A stretch of 64,000 nucleotides of DNA from Schistocephalus solidus (GCA_017591395.1 WEDG01003952.1:226501-290500); one strand, 5' to 3'; counted from the first letter of the stretch, positions 11,620-24,890 are shown. Translations and numbers: made by a program. Notes: a model not told the origin generated them from the letters alone.

Positions 11620-12556
11620 CTGGCCAACCCGTGTGGGTTATAACAATTAATAAGAACTTCAGAATAGGCTAAAGCAATGTAAAAAATTGCTTTCACTTCA
11701 TTCAGCTAGTGGTATATCCATACTGTTATGTGGTAGACTATATATAACAATGAATGTTAGTGCAGCTTTCAAAAAAGGTATGCATTAAAACGTGGAAGTG
11801 CTGTCAGCTGTAGTCAGACCTAAAATATGGTTTTTGGGGATTAAAAAGAGCTTAAATGCGACAAAAATCATTGCTTTCTGCCAGCATCTAAGTTTCATAG
11901 CGAACCAACCAAATTATGAGACACTATTTCTTACCCGTCTTTTAATCCAAAATGCTCTGTTATTTAATTCGTTGCCCCTGATGGACCCTAAACTAATTGG
12001 TCCCTTGAAAAGGTACGTTATTTATATGGAGTACTTAAGTTCATAGGTGTGAGATCCATGATGATCATTACAATCTAGGAATACTAGAGATACGTCCGTG
12101 AGACAAAATGAACTTCAGAAACGCGAAGTGAAATGTATTCCTTCTTATGTGCTCGTACGTAGGTCAACAAAATAGTAATAAATGGTAAAGAGGCACATTT
12201 CCGTGTTATAGGCCGCTACACGCACATCATTCTCCCTAATGCCAGTAAGCAGTCACGTCTTGACTCATTCTGGCAGCAAACTAAAGGTGATTTTCTACTT
12301 TTAGGTTGTGTTAAATAAGATATTAAGGCGCATCAGACGACTCTGTTGTCCTTTAAATCTAAAAAGCCCAATATAAGTAAGACAAAATTAAAGTTGTCCG
12401 GTTGACAAAGATGGGAGTCCCGTAGTCATCTAGTAGACTCAAGATTCCTTGCTTGGGAAATTTGCTTGAGCAGTTTGCTAACTGTGTCCCAATGTGCGCA
12501 TTAGGTTTGGCAGCTAAATTGACTCAAATGTGAAAAAAGTTGAAGCGTTGCCCCAC

Positions 12557-12714
12557 CAGAATTTTGCACTCGTTTTTATGCAGTTGAATCCCGCATCGGC
12601 TGCCGGGAATTTCAAAATTCGGCCAAACTATTGGCGGCGCAAAATCGAAATGAAGTATAATTGTAATATCCTTGGCGATTTCAAGTGGACCTTCTGTTAA
12701 GTAGAGGCTTGCAA
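12557..12714 (-). CDS. Exon B: membrane-proximal ectodomain exon
   Basis: On the minus strand it follows the acceptor GGACTTGATTTCAG (AG at 12716-12715) and starts in phase 1, which fits the phase-1 donor of exon A. It ends at CTG|GTGGGG (exon end 12557, phase 0), in frame with exon C. The 52-codon product alternates hydrophobic and polar residues (ITIILHFDF, CGIQLHKNECKIL), as in a beta-sandwich, and contains two Cys. No family is recognised. The donor is weaker than consensus. The exon is 937 bases from exon C and about 28 kb from exon A, so further exons between A and B are possible. Confidence 0.45.
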
Positions 12715-12980
12715 CTGAAATCAAGTCCATTAGCTTAGCATGAAGCCAGTAGCCGTGTCTAACGGTAATAAATAGCAGGGTGCCTCTTTCACGGTGAGTA
12801 TCGGATTAAAAGCTGGTAGAGAAACGTGTACTGAAGGGTCCTATGAGGTGGAAGATTAGCAGAGTCCGACAAATTATGATGACCATTACAAAAGGCCATA
12901 TCAAACATCTACACCCAGCAGGTAGGAACAAAACTAGGCGTGTCTGCCACAAATAAAGCAACTGCGTGTTTTAAAGATTC

Positions 12981-13010
12981 TCCCTCTCGCTCTCTCTCTC
13001 TCACTCTGCT
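12981..13010 (+). repeat. CT-rich microsatellite
   Basis: A short interrupted (TC)n tract between unremarkable AT-rich DNA. Confidence 0.8.
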
Positions 13011-13589
13011 TGATGTAATTGCCGTCACAGTGAACAAAAGCTAATCTAATTTGAGTTGCCTCTACAGAGCGTTTGAGACAGACGTTTTACATATACCTAC
13101 CGTAAGACTCGGCCAAATTCCCAGGACGTTGATCTTTTGGCTCATTGTTCGCAGAGTCAGTTTAGCTGAGTCCATGTAATAAATTAGTAGTCCTATTGAG
13201 AATAGATCCGTTGGTTTAAACAAGTCCTAGTTGTCAGTCTTGGAAGTTTTTACTCAAAAAGCTAGCTTATATGAAGCACAAACTGTAATTTAAGTGAAGT
13301 GATTCGTATCGGCGGCTGCCGTGTTGCATGAATATTTCAGCAGTTGTACTCTCGTAAAAATACAAGCCTGGAAAAAAGGAAGCGATCTTTTAAAAGAAAC
13401 CAATTCGCTCACGCCTTTTATTAAATAATGTGTGTGTGGAAAGATTTCAAAAGGACAAAACAAAAAATGACATTGTGAACTTTTCGATTCCTAGCCGAAA
13501 AGCTATTTCGGTATGGAATATTGAATGTGTTAATTGGTACCCCACACAATTAGTATCACCAAAGTTTTTTCAAAAGAAGAGGAGGCGAT

Positions 13590-13690
13590 CACTGGAAATG
13601 GTGTTTATTGGTCTGACGTTTCGTATTCTCTCTCGAAACCATCATCAAAGACAGCTACAGAAAAAGGCGCCAAGATAAAAACTACCTCAT
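13590..13690 (-). mobile_element. Solo PLE terminal-repeat remnant
   Basis: The segment reads GATCACTGGAAATGGTGTTTATTGG, then the hammerhead block, and continues with CATCATCAAAGACAG. The same order is found beside the GIY-YIG fragment at 56.3 kb, so this is a terminal repeat of PLE family A without its coding part. No RT or endonuclease sequence was seen within 3 kb on either side. Confidence 0.55.
13611..13652 (-). ncRNA. Hammerhead ribozyme-like motif of PLE type
   Basis: On the minus strand: helix I arm GTCT, core TTTGATGA (canonical CTGATGA with C3 changed to T), a 19-nt helix II segment with GAGAGA as loop, GAAA, C, cleavage triplet GTC, helix I arm AGAC. The very short helix III (GAAA-C-GTC) is typical of hammerheads reported in Penelope-like elements. 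Helix I pairs perfectly (GTCT/AGAC); helix II keeps four of six pairs. The C3 change would be expected to abolish or weaken cleavage. Confidence 0.6.
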
Positions 13691-13699
13691 TGCACACCT

Positions 13700-16600
13700 T
13701 TGAATAGGATCAGTTTTCATTCCCTAACCTATCTCTGAAGGTGTGATTTAGCCGATACGTTTGGTTCCACAGGAAATATTCTCAACTAAGGTTTACACGA
13801 GTTCTTGGTGGACAAAGGAATTTTACCGATAGTGAAGATGACAAAAACACAAATTCCTTAAAATTAAATCATGCGCGGGCTTAACCTACAAATTATAGGT
13901 CGAGTTAAATTGTCAAGTCATGTTTAAAACTAAAAGATAGAGTAGGTTCGCAAACTGCAGGAGCATTGTTACAATAGGACAATCCGGACCTCATTTGATT
14001 CCAAAATCGGACACTGTAAAGGGATTATGTGGCAAGTTAAACTATCTGCAAAAGTGGCAACAAATGCTTTGGAGGGTGTACTAATAAAGACAAAGGAGAC
14101 TGGAATGGATGTTTTCGGCTTATTCGTCGTCCTTGTCTGTAAGGCCCACGAGCCCCGAGGTACAACGGGAAGCACACGTGACACAGTCTGATCGAAAAGC
14201 GTCTAACTAACACGGTTAATACTGCTGATTATTACCGACAGAGCAACAAGCTTGGTTTGGTCGTTCTCACTAGAAGAAAACAGTAGCTTTTTAAACAAAA
14301 ATAGTAGCCTTCCTTTCACCCAGATAGAATAAAATGCGGGTGACGGCATAACCATTTGACAACAGGAGGATAAACTTTAATTAATTTCCACATTAATTGT
14401 ACAATATATTTGTGAATATCACTCACTTTAACTTTAAAAATGTGTTGGTCCCTACAATGCATGCATTTCATGCCATGATTATTCTGGTAGGACGAAAAAT
14501 ACAAAAGAAGGTAAGAAAACGCACTTAAAACGATGAAACATTTTCCAGAAAATGGAAAGGTCAATCCATGTCCGCAGATTCTAATAAACGTCTGAGCATT
14601 ACCTTAAAAATCTTCAAACGATTGTTCTCTTCCACTTCATCGGGTAACTTTACCGCTTCCTGGTTCACCATTAAATTATTAAAAGGCTATAAAATTACCT
14701 TTTAAAAGAGCTGGGTACGAACGAAAATGTCAGGGGAAACCAGCGAGGTTAACTGTTAGAAGTGAAGTACACAATAATTTGCACTGTTTTAAAAATTTCC
14801 TGAATAACATTGCAGATTGTGATATAAGTTAGTTATGGTTTACAAGGTTAACAAACCTACGACTTGCATTCAATATATGCCTTAGTTCTCGCAACAAGAC
14901 TTATCTATTCCGATATGTACCGAGAGAACGCTTAGAGGGTGATGCCATTGGGAGTCTTGGAATTGATAACAAGTTGAAAAAAGATATATTTTGTCCATAT
15001 AGCAAGGCAAACTGTTCCATGTAATGAAAGTCTTCATGTAACATTTGCTTTGAAGGTTTAGTAATTTTAGCGTCCATAAAATATGCACGATAAAACGGTG
15101 CTGCAGACTTTTCTTGGTTCCGCCTTCAGTATTTCAACCTAGTGATTAGAGTTAGAGGAATTCGTTTTGACTTAATTTTGGCTAATACCCGACCGGATGG
15201 TAATTTGCATTACTACATAAATGATTAACGTCTGCTGCGCAGCAAAAATGATCACATTTGAAGCAACATCTAATGGCAAAAGCAAGAAATGTGTTAACTG
15301 AACAAAGATTCTAAAGTTTTGGTAAAATTGTATTTTCTCAGACTTTCAAACGATTCAAGTGGCCAAAACTACCAATTGTACGAACCGCCGGTTGTGCTCT
15401 AGGAAGCTCAGATGCTTTCTTTCGGCACAAAATAATATTTTGCATTCAAAAATAATAAATTCGAGCACATTCTTTCAGAAAACAGTGTTTGGTTCACAGC
15501 TTAAAATAGGATTCCATCCACATAACAGTAGCATATCCAAACACAGCAAGTTTATTCGTACTGCATGTTGAAGAAATAAACGCATGTCCAACTTCATAAC
15601 ATAAGAAATTAAGAGGATAAAACTGTGACCACCTACTGCATATGTAGATACCTGCTCCACTATCAAAGTCATGCAACTTTTCAAAAAGGTCTGCTTGTCT
15701 GATTTCACGTATAAGCTGCAGAAATGCGTTCACTTGACTGCATTAAAAGGTAATTGATGTTGGCGCATTTATTTAGGTTACAATGTATCCTATTGAAAGG
15801 GATTTCATTCGCGCAACTTTGATTGCATTTCTTGGCCAGTAGCGCCAAGGATGAGAAGGAAATTAGGTTACGGGAGTAATTTGACTGAACACCATAAACA
15901 GGATGGTGATCATATTCAAAAAAATATCACAATGTGCGCAAAGCACCTCACCCTCTAGCACACTTTCATGAAACTAGGTCCCATCCTATGCTTCCTGTAA
16001 CGGCCAAAACAGTGCCGTAAGGCATAAAACTGTTTTATGTTTTCCTTTTATGCTAGAAAATTTTGTTCGGAACTTCTGGCCTTGTTAGTTTGTTAATTGC
16101 GGCACCGATTATACCAAAGTTAGCCTTAGTCCCCATGCATTCTAACAGTAAGTGCATACAGCAAAGCACACTTTGCAGAAGGGTTTACTGAAAATAAACG
16201 TCCTCTTTTGACAAAAACTCGTACTCAAAAGGATCTTTAAAAGCTTCTTATATTTATTGTCATGGGACACTAAATTGATAAAGTTACCTCCGTACCTTCT
16301 TTGTTTGATTAAACACAGTGCCAAGTAACACTGATTGTTCGGCATGTAATGTTCAAACCATCTACACGCTAGTAAAAGAATTATTTGCGCTGAGATGAAA
16401 CTACTCAAACTGATTTTGTGAAATAATTTTTGATGGAAATGTTCACCCCGAAAATCAAATTTTTAATCTGGCGTATCAGGTTTTATAACATGGTTGACTG
16501 CTTTTTAAACGTATGTGGTATGATGTAACCCACAAGCGTCTCAACTCACTTTTTTTGCTCAGTCCTCCTATTTGCCTCTTACTGTTTATACTTCACCATA

Positions 16601-17200
16601 AGTGCAAAAAACGTTTTCTCCTTTTCCTTGTTTTCAAATGGAGATTTTCCTGCGCTCGAGCATCTTTCATATCGCTTTTCTTTACGTCAAACTGGTCGGG
16701 ATCTAGGAAATACACCTTACCTGCACGTAAGCTGCTTTAAGGTTTGTTGGGTTCCTCTATTGTTTTTTGCAATTTAGGAAATAGTCAAAGAATTCATCAA
16801 AAGAGTTTGAAAACTAATGAACTATGGAAGTACATAAATCGTTAACCACCCATAAAACAGCCCAAGCGTATGGTAAATTTGATCTCAAAATGATCAAACT
16901 ACTACTGCAGACAAAGTCATGCCCTTTATACAGTTTTTCGTCCACCTGGGCGTTAAAGAGCAGGGAACGTCTTTGAAAATGGCGCTGAATAAAGTATGGC
17001 ATTCTATGACAACAATCTGGTGAAATTAATTAAGTCTTTTTTGAGTTAGGGAGGCTTTCGATTTTATCAAACTAACTCTGTGAAAAGGAACTCAACATGA
17101 CTTTAGGATGTAATGAGTTGTTATGAACGCAAATGAGCAAATAGAGCGAGACAATTGAATAGGAGCCAGTCATAATAGAGGTGACCTTATATATGAGGGA
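13700..17200. other. Intron-like AT-rich DNA, nothing recognised
   Basis: No convincing exon, repeat or RNA gene was seen. Short ORFs occur on both strands without conserved motifs or splice-flanked structure. If the gene model is right, it is part of the long minus-strand intron between exons A and B. Confidence 0.45.
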
Positions 17201-17204
17201 TAGC

Positions 17205-17345
17205 TATGCTCGTGCTCTTACTATAACCTTACTACTACCTCAAACATAATTGTTAGCTCTAACCTAGTTAACTTAAACCTAACATTAATCTTCATAATGA
17301 CCCTTGCATTAATCTTAACGTTTAACTGCATGACATTTAGCGCAG
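17205..17345 (-). repeat. S3 dispersed repeat, minus orientation
   Basis: The plus strand shows repeated CTAACC/CTAACATT/TTAACG words (TAGCTCTAACCTAG, AACCTAACATTAATC). It is a more decayed copy than that at 10.5 kb. Confidence 0.45.
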
Positions 17346-18486
17346 AGCCCCAATATTTCGGAAAAAAATGTTCTTTTTTCCGTGCCCTACTGAAAAACAT
17401 TAAGAGCAGTAAATCATTTATAACTACAAAATTTTGGGCTGTACACCACAGATTTTTATAATAATAAACCAACTAGGCTACTTGGAAACTGTAATTGTAG
17501 ACGGTTTACTGATTTGTTATGAACAAACACTGGCACATGCAAACATATTATATTGGTCTACAATAAGCCAAAAAAGAAAAAAACATTCCAAACAAACTTT
17601 GCATTCAGTCAGTGCTTTCTTCCAGACCTCACCATAAAATAATTGAACGTTGATTCGCTAACACATAATTTCAGGTTTTATAAAAAAAAAAACCGTTCTT
17701 GAGAATGTATGGTTCATTTAAATGAAACCGCGCAGGTTCAAACATGTTCTTCATTGGGAATGAAATTGAACCCCCTGAAAACTTCAAAACCTGAATTTAA
17801 TGAAGACAAAATGGGCTTGGATTGCACTCCACGTGTTAGTTAATAAAAGTCCGGCCCCAAATGTAATTCTCCGATGACGTAACTGCGATAAGCGGGGCTC
17901 GTCCATGTTTTTCCAGTATTCGCTGCATGGTATTTGCTCTAAACTTTTTTTTATAATTGCATTCTTAACTTTTCTGAAAACTTGTAGATTGAACGCAGAC
18001 TTGCTTTACCGGAGAATATTTCCTTTGCTTAATTATCTCCGCCAAATAGCTGGGTCAAATATGAAAGGTTTTGTTCCATGGATTGTAGGTCCTTTTTCCT
18101 AATTCATAATTATGATGTTTTAATGGTCCAAATAGTTTTCTCGAAAACTACTCCAAGAAGGATATCTCTCCGGACAACATCAGTGCTGCCCAGAGTCGTG
18201 TAATAAATTAAATGTTTGGCAGAGAAGAGATTTAAATTGTCAAATGCACGCAAAACAATCAATAACACTCAGTCTTCTGCTTAGATGGGTGAAATAACCT
18301 TCAATATAAATACAGGGTCAGACATTTTGAAAGAAATCGTGGAAAACCGTTGCTTATCCCTAAAAAGGGCTTAATTACTTAAATGTAAATACACTACAAG
18401 GAGAAAAGAAATTTACAGGATGGAGAGAGGGTGGGTGAGTGGAGATCTGTACTTTGAACTTGTTAAGACATTCAAGGCGATAAATA

Positions 18487-18510
18487 CTCTCTCTCCCCTC
18501 TCTCTCTCTA
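18487..18510 (+). repeat. CT-rich microsatellite
   Basis: An interrupted (CT)n tract, CTCTCTCTCCCCTCTCTCTC. Confidence 0.75.
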
Positions 18511-18834
18511 AGAATTTTTAAAATCTACGGCATTTGACCGAATTCACTGATACGCATCCAGACGCGGAGACATCTGTTAAATGTCTTGTGCTTTAGACAA
18601 ACAATATAATCCCGTAATCGCTCGCTACATGTTTTCTTCTTTGATGATTTCATAAGGACTCAATTACAAACACCGGAAGTGCGCCACAGAATGTCAAAAC
18701 GCAACGTTTCCTTACTTAGCTGAAATCCTCACTTAAACATGTGACGACATCATTCACTACAATGAAATTCATTCGTTAAAGTAATAGTTTTAACAACACA
18801 TTTATTTCTGAAAATGTTCCCATTTTAAATTAAA

Positions 18835-19470
18835 AAGTTATGTCGGCAAACATATGTTTTCGGTAATTCACCATTGGGCCGGTATAATGACAAGGGAAAT
18901 GCAAACTGCCAGATGTTAACAGGGTTCAAGAAATTTTTTTCGTTAATATTGATTGTTTGGACGCCAACTACATGGCGAGGTCAATGTGTAAATGTCATTG
19001 GAATTGTGTGAGGTGCCGAAGAGTAGAGTCGACTATGGCGATTGAACATCACTGTCAAGTACGCGGAGTGAACAACTGCCGTCATGGAGTGGTGACGTCG
19101 TGGGAACACCACCTCAAGTGGTTTTAGGCCATGGAAGACAGAACGCCTGTACGAGCGTCTTCTGACAGCACAGTGGTAGGTTTGTTAGCCGTATGGCAAC
19201 TGCCTCGGCCGTCGCGATCACTCGTTGGCGTAGGCCTTTAGAGAAGTTGGCTGGTGTCTGGTAGACAACCTGAAGGGCTTCTTTGGGGTCAATACGGTGA
19301 TTAGTAACAACTAGATGCGCGAGAATGGGACTCGAGATTGATCTAGTTTCACCTTTGCCTAACCAGACAGGTATGTGTTTAGGTACTCTCTTTTCCAAGC
19401 GTCTCGTTGTACGGCCAATGTAGCCCACTTCACAGGGCAAGATCAAGAAAACGAGTCCTAAGGACACAAT
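18835..19470 (-). pseudogene. PLE family B, left inverted arm with GIY-YIG endonuclease fragment
   Basis: The minus-strand ORF 19114-19467 begins near PCEVGYIGRTTRRLEKRV, the N-terminal core of a GIY-YIG nuclease domain (VGYIGRTTRRL), and continues through ANFSKGLRQRVIATAEAVAI to the end of the domain. Penelope-like elements carry this endonuclease C-terminal to the RT. Beyond the ORF, towards 18835, lies a 3' untranslated part ending around ACCGAAAACATATG. The entire arm is repeated in inverted orientation at 20100-20705. The RT is missing on this strand, so the copy is truncated. Confidence 0.75.
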
Positions 19471-19589
19471 CGTAGCACTCGACGTTTATGGTCCTTCCGT
19501 GGCTGACATCTGCCTGACAGATCAAAACACAGACACCGACGTCCCTGGTCCAGAAGATTTACCAGTGTGCATCCCTTGCTCAAATTTTC

Positions 19590-20060
19590 CGCAGAGTCTG
19601 AGGTGGGTAACCAATTTGCGTTCCTCGGTGTCCTTGGATGGATCTATCAAACCTAGGGTATTCGAAAGAATACCTGGACGGGACAGTTAATCAATATTCA
19701 CGGTTTTGTTTCCCTGCATGTAAAGCGAAATTTAGTCCAGGGACTGGCAGCTAGGGTGCGTCGAATCTGCTCCCCTGAAACGGTTGAAGCAGAGTTCCAG
19801 CAGCTGCAGGACACGCTTGGTGAAAACGGATACCCAGAAAAATTCATTCTCCGAAATATTGGGGCACGCAGTGCCAAGCCCATCACCTTAAACTACAGAA
19901 AAGAAGGATGTTTTCATAAGACTGCCCTTCGTAGGGGATGCAACAAGCGAACAAGTAAGACGACGCCTGAAGGCAGCCATGACGAGCGCGTTCTCCGCGG
20001 CGAACATATGGGTATTCTTTACGAGCTCTCCCCTCCTACGAGTAGGAGGTAAAAACTGAC
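19590..20060 (+). pseudogene. PLE family B, RT palm-end and thumb fragment
   Basis: The plus-strand frame reads a decayed FLDVL-like motif (QFAFLGVLGW), a WTGQ motif, VSLHVKRNLVQGLAARVRRIC, and then ETVEAEFQQLQDTLGENGYP, the thumb segment that follows the catalytic palm in PLE reverse transcriptases. A following frame gives a VGDATSEQVRRRLKAA block that leads to the endonuclease. At least one stop and one frameshift interrupt it, and the YxDD catalytic motif is absent because the 5' part is missing. It lies in sense with the right arm. Confidence 0.7.
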
Positions 20061-20099
20061 TCCCGTTGATGGCCACATCAATAGGAATATAATCATTCA

Positions 20100-20705
20100 C
20101 TTGCTCCTGTTAAACAGGATACGTTGGTCGTACAAAGAGTCGTCTGGAAATGAGAGTACGCCTGCCTGGTGAAAATATATCAATCTCCTGTTCTATTCTA
20201 GGCTACCTAGTTGATACTAATCATCGAGTTGACCTCAGATAAGCCTTTCAGATTGGCTTCCAGACACCAGTCAACTTCTCAAAAGGCCTACGCCAACGCT
20301 TGCTCGCGACAGCCGAGACAGTGGGCATACGGCTAACAAACCCACCACTGTGCTGTCAGAAGACGCTCGTACAGGTGTTCTGTCATCCATGGCCTAAAAC
20401 CACTTCAGGTGGTGTTCACACGAGGTCCCCGATCGCCTGACCGCAGTTGTTCACTCCGCGTACTTGACAGTGATGTTCAACCCTCCCCCCATAGTCGACT
20501 CTACCTCCCGCCCTTTACACAGTCCCAATGACCTCTACAAGTCGACCTCGCCATGCATGCGGCGTGCAAACAATAAATATTAACGATAAGAAGTTTTTGA
20601 TCCCTGTTAAAACCTGGCAGTTTCATTTCCCTTGTAGTTGTACCGGCCCGATGTTGAATTACCGAAAACATATGCTTGCCGACTTCACTTTTCAATTGAT
20701 TTTTT
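20100..20705 (+). pseudogene. PLE family B, right inverted arm with GIY-YIG fragment
   Basis: The plus strand encodes a decayed TGYVGRTKSRLEMRVR GIY-YIG start, a stop-interrupted middle, then VNFSKGLRQRLLATAETVGI and a CCQKTLVQVFCHPWPKT end, colinear with the arm at 18835-19470 read on the other strand. The untranslated tail ends with ACCGAAAACATATG as in the left arm. Together with the RT thumb fragment it forms the 3' half of one element. Confidence 0.75.
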
Positions 20706-21214
20706 TAGAGCAAGAGTTTTCGCATGTTATTGAATTTCTTCACGCAACTTTTCAAAAGTAGAACGTTTCCCGTCCACATTTCCCGACTGCTGTTTGCTAA
20801 GTTTTTTCAGTGCAGGTTGGCGACGCAGATCACAAAGCTTTACTACGGGTGCAATTTGGCTCAATAAAAAACGTCCTTATAAATCAGCGGGTCATTTTAT
20901 TTGTTTCATCATACAGACAGAAAAGCAAGGGTTAAAAAGTATACCTGTAATGAACATAACAGGCGTCCAACGAAAGGATGTTCCCATTTAGCGGAACAAA
21001 GGTAGCTGGCGCTGTAATACGGGATGGAACATATGTCTGCGAAGTCCGATTTTAAGACTGCATTATTCTCCCAACGCAGCAAATCCCATGGGTCAATGCG
21101 CTCACGCTGCAATTATTGGATATCAGAAGCATGAAAAATATTAGCCTAAAGAAATAGATGCTCATAAAAGGCTAGGGATTGCTTATAAGGCGCCCCGTTG
21201 GGTGGACAATGAAA

Positions 21215-21400
21215 CTGAAATTGCTCATAATACGGGTGGATTTACGCTAACTTCAAAAGAAATAATGGTTAGGGTTATCACTTGGGGTAGGGTAAGATTA
21301 AGCTTACTGTTAAGTTTTAGACTAGGCTTTGTGGTAACGGTAGGAGATAAAAAACTTTACTATTCCTTTAATTTAGACCCAGGTTACCTCCATTACGCGC
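21215..21400 (+). repeat. S3 dispersed repeat
   Basis: Contains ATGGTTAGGGTTATC, GGGGTAGGGTAAG, AGTTTTAGACTAGG and GGTAACGGTAGG words. An 80-codon ORF (21202-21444) runs through the repeat and is considered incidental. Confidence 0.5.
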
Positions 21401-21449
21401 CGGGTGATCTAATTCGTTTGTACTGTCAAGGGTCACGCATGTAAGCAAT

Positions 21450-24400
21450 CTGTACTCGTGAAAGAAGTTGGTACTTTAAAGCCGTTTCAACAACTGCCTA
21501 CCAAAGGCACAAATGTAAACATCACTAGGATTAAACCTCATGATACGTAGATAACATACGTGTTCGTTGTTCTCAAAGCTTCGCAACCGTTTACGTGTTT
21601 GTCTACATTCACGACCGCATGTAATAGCACCTACTCGACCTCAATTAAAGTAATTCACGCAGCGTGAGCTTCCCTAGCGGCCATTTAGGCAAACGAAAAT
21701 GAAAACGGTAGCATTCTGATAACCTGACGTACATCTTACAAACCGAAAGGAGTAAATCCAAGGGTTAATTAAAAATAGGCATAATTTCGCGAACATGCCG
21801 ATGATTTAAAAAATGGAACATCACGCTGAATCAACTTGACCTGCATTCAAGACGTCTATTCAAATCGCTGGCAACTAGGTAGATCAGGCTAGGGATAGGA
21901 GGGTAATGCAAAAAATGTTGTCAGAGCTAGGATGATTAGGCTGAGCGTTTGCGTAAACGCTGGGACACACGAAGGTAATCGGCCGGAATTTAGCCCCAGC
22001 TTACTTACAGTAAGACTGTGGAAAAGTAGGTGCCCGGCTCTGCTCATTGGCAACATATGCGGAAGGACTAAAGCCCACCGCACAATCGTTCCGATAAAAT
22101 AAACAAAATTTGTAATGTAAAACTATTCAAATAAAACCCTTTTATTTGGTGTCTTACATTTGCTGAGTATCATTAATTTCCATCAGCGAACTGCGTAATT
22201 ATTGCGTTTTCACAACGATTTGAAACTGGATTTCCAAAATAATAAACTAAATCCAAAATTATACGTAGTTGCTTAATTTGGAGCTAACATTTTGACATAA
22301 ATTGCGGTTTATTAGTTGTCAAATGAATTTATAAGCAAAATATTTTTCGCTCACACGTATTCTGTAATATTCCTAAATCCAGCTTTTCATTTGGCATTCC
22401 AGTTTTTAGGACTCACAGGGGATATCAGGAAACGTTTACTCTCCTTCCCAGATGTGGGTATATAAAAAGCTATTGGTTTTTTTTCCATCCTCAATGCCTG
22501 GGCGCACATGGGTGAATACTCTGAAAGTTGGGAAACTCTACAAATGCTCAAAAAGCAGGTTGAATGGAAAAAACGAACATGAGCTGTAATAGCCTAGCAG
22601 ACAGTGGCTACAACTTTTGGAAGTGTTTTTTATCCTGCAGAATTGGCAGTTGCATCCTTTAACTGCGAACTTTTATATGACGTTTTATTAAAGTTTTCAT
22701 CTGAACCGTACAAATGAAATACAAAGAAGTTAGTTTTGAAATGTCATTCGCTTTACAACACCAATGGGAGTGCAAAATTTAACATTTTTATAAGCTTTCA
22801 ACTGCACTTTATGATTATTACTTTGAATCAGGGTTCGAGTTGGTGCTTGCTTCACTCTTAAAATGATAACACTTTGCGTTCATTGTGTACCTTCTTCCAC
22901 ACTAAAGGATGCAGTCTAATTCCGAAAGTTTTGCGAAAACAAATTTTCACGGGCCATTTGCAAGTATTTGGGCCTCTTGTCATGGTTTCAGACCCAATTA
23001 AAATGAGACCGAGCTATTGCATATGCGCCTGCAGTTTAATATATCCACAAAATAGTAGACTTTTCTTATTGAAAAAAACAGTCTGTTTTATCAGCCTTCT
23101 GATGTCTAAAAGATAACCCTTAGTTTTGTACATTATTTGTTCCTTACTAGAAACCTTAACTGTTAAAACGTTCGCACTGTTCGAGCATTAGCCTCCTGCA
23201 CGTTCTTCAGTGTTGATAGCTGATAAAAATTTAATGTTCATCCAAATAAGCAATTTTTTTCATTAGAAAATAGTAGCTAGGTTTTGCGTCATCTTGGTTA
23301 TTAGACATCAACATCCCATCATATGTCATTGATAACAAGATGTCTTTTTTTAAATCGGCTTCGTTCCGGCCGCCTAAAAAAGCTGTACAGCTTGATTTAT
23401 ATATATTTTCCAAATTAACTTTCACGGTCCTTAAATTTTAAACATGGCTGATAAAGAACATCGATAAAAAGCCTTTTGTGTAAGCCTGTGGTCATAATTA
23501 CGTCTTTTTAAATTTTTATAGTTGAAAATTCTACCTTTAGGTGTTAACAAACATTTATATTCCCGAAGAATTTTGAACCCGACGTCCAGTTCCAATTGTG
23601 CTTGTAGCTTCAAAATTGCATGATGTAATCTTTCTCGTTAAAGAAAGTCCTGCATTTCTCTACACTGTTACTAAAATGTCATATGTGGCTCATAAAACTT
23701 TGAAGTAGATATTGCATAGTCTGTATAATGCATAAGCAGCACTACCAAACGTACAGGTACGATAGTTTATGTATGGACTCATGGTATTAAAATATCTCAT
23801 AATTAAATAATTTTTTCGAAATTTAATGATATTCTTTCTTTGGGCTTTACACTCAAAAAGACCTTATTTACTGCTACATTGAACGTTGAAAAGTATTACA
23901 GCGCGTTTTTCTATAACCTACAATTGGATTTTTAGTGGTAGCGAAAGTCAATTGCAGATAGTTATGCTACTTAAACAGTCATTTGTTTCTGAGTGCAGTT
24001 TGTTACACGCGACTAGAAAGAATTGCTGCCATCTTGGCTTGACCCAAACCATATAAGATTATGTTTTACCATATTCAGTATTAAACCTTCACCCAAGTAA
24101 TCCTTTCTAACAAAAAAATATAATCCGAATTTTGGTTAACATTTTATGGAACGTATGGAGTTTGATGACGAGGAAAATGCACTAAGTCATATTTTTCTTT
24201 CTGGAGTTGTTGTGTGTTCGGTCCCCTGATTAGTCTACGACTGCTGCACGGAAAAAAGGTTTTGGTTTATGACTGGCCTGCAGAAACCTAATCTACAAGA
24301 GCAAGCAATGCTCTTCCCAAGCCTGCCATGTCTTGCATCGATATCTGGACAACTAAGTTGGTTAAGTAGATGTTAAGATATTACATGTACCGCGAAGTCA

Positions 24401-24700
24401 GACTAGTAAGTATTTTAGTTTTGAAATGGCCTACCGCATCAAAAAACTTTAACTTACACAATTCTGCAGAGGCTTATGCACCAAAAAATACATTTTAGGC
24501 TAATTTCCCCATAACTATTGAAAAAAAATCTGCCTTCGTATAATTTAAACTCAAGTTTTATAAAAATGTTGTTTTGCTTACGTTTGCCTTTTTGAATGCA
24601 GAACCTTTTGACTTAATATTGACGTCCATTTATATACACGCGTCTGTCTAAGAACGTAAGGAAAGTTTTAAGAATGAGCTGATGCATGCTTACGAACCAC
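21450..24700. other. Intron-like AT-rich DNA, nothing recognised
   Basis: No repeat family, domain or splice-flanked ORF was identified. A minus-strand segment near 22010-22080 ends in a good GTAAGT donor (TACT|GTAAGTAAG), but no acceptor gives a coding exon there. Confidence 0.4.
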
Positions 24701-24714
24701 ACTCACGACCAAAC

Positions 24715-24890
24715 CGAACCGGTGAGTTGAGCCCGTGGACTTCTAACCAACAGGTCACGGATTCGAGCCTGAGATTCCGTAAACCCTGGGGTTGGAAATG
24801 CCTGCCTGATGACGGCTTCAAAGCCAGAAATAGTCATTCCAGTCTTCCTTGTCTTTGTGAGGAATGCTATTCTGTATACCTGTTCTTAAC
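24715..24890 (+). repeat. SINE-like S1
   Basis: tRNA-like head (CCGTGGACTTCTAACCAACAGG, B-box-like GGATTCGAGCCTGAG), body with CCTGGGGTTGG, then CTGATGA (24806-24812), a 14-nt GGCTTCAAAGCC-type stem-loop, GAAA (24827-24830) and CATTCCAGTCTTCC. The tail is truncated after GTCTTTGTGAGGAATGC. Confidence 0.75.

Noticed and set aside
21202..21444. 80-codon plus-strand ORF with hydrophobic stretch
   Set aside because: It is a translation of the S3 repeat; other S3 copies have no corresponding frame.
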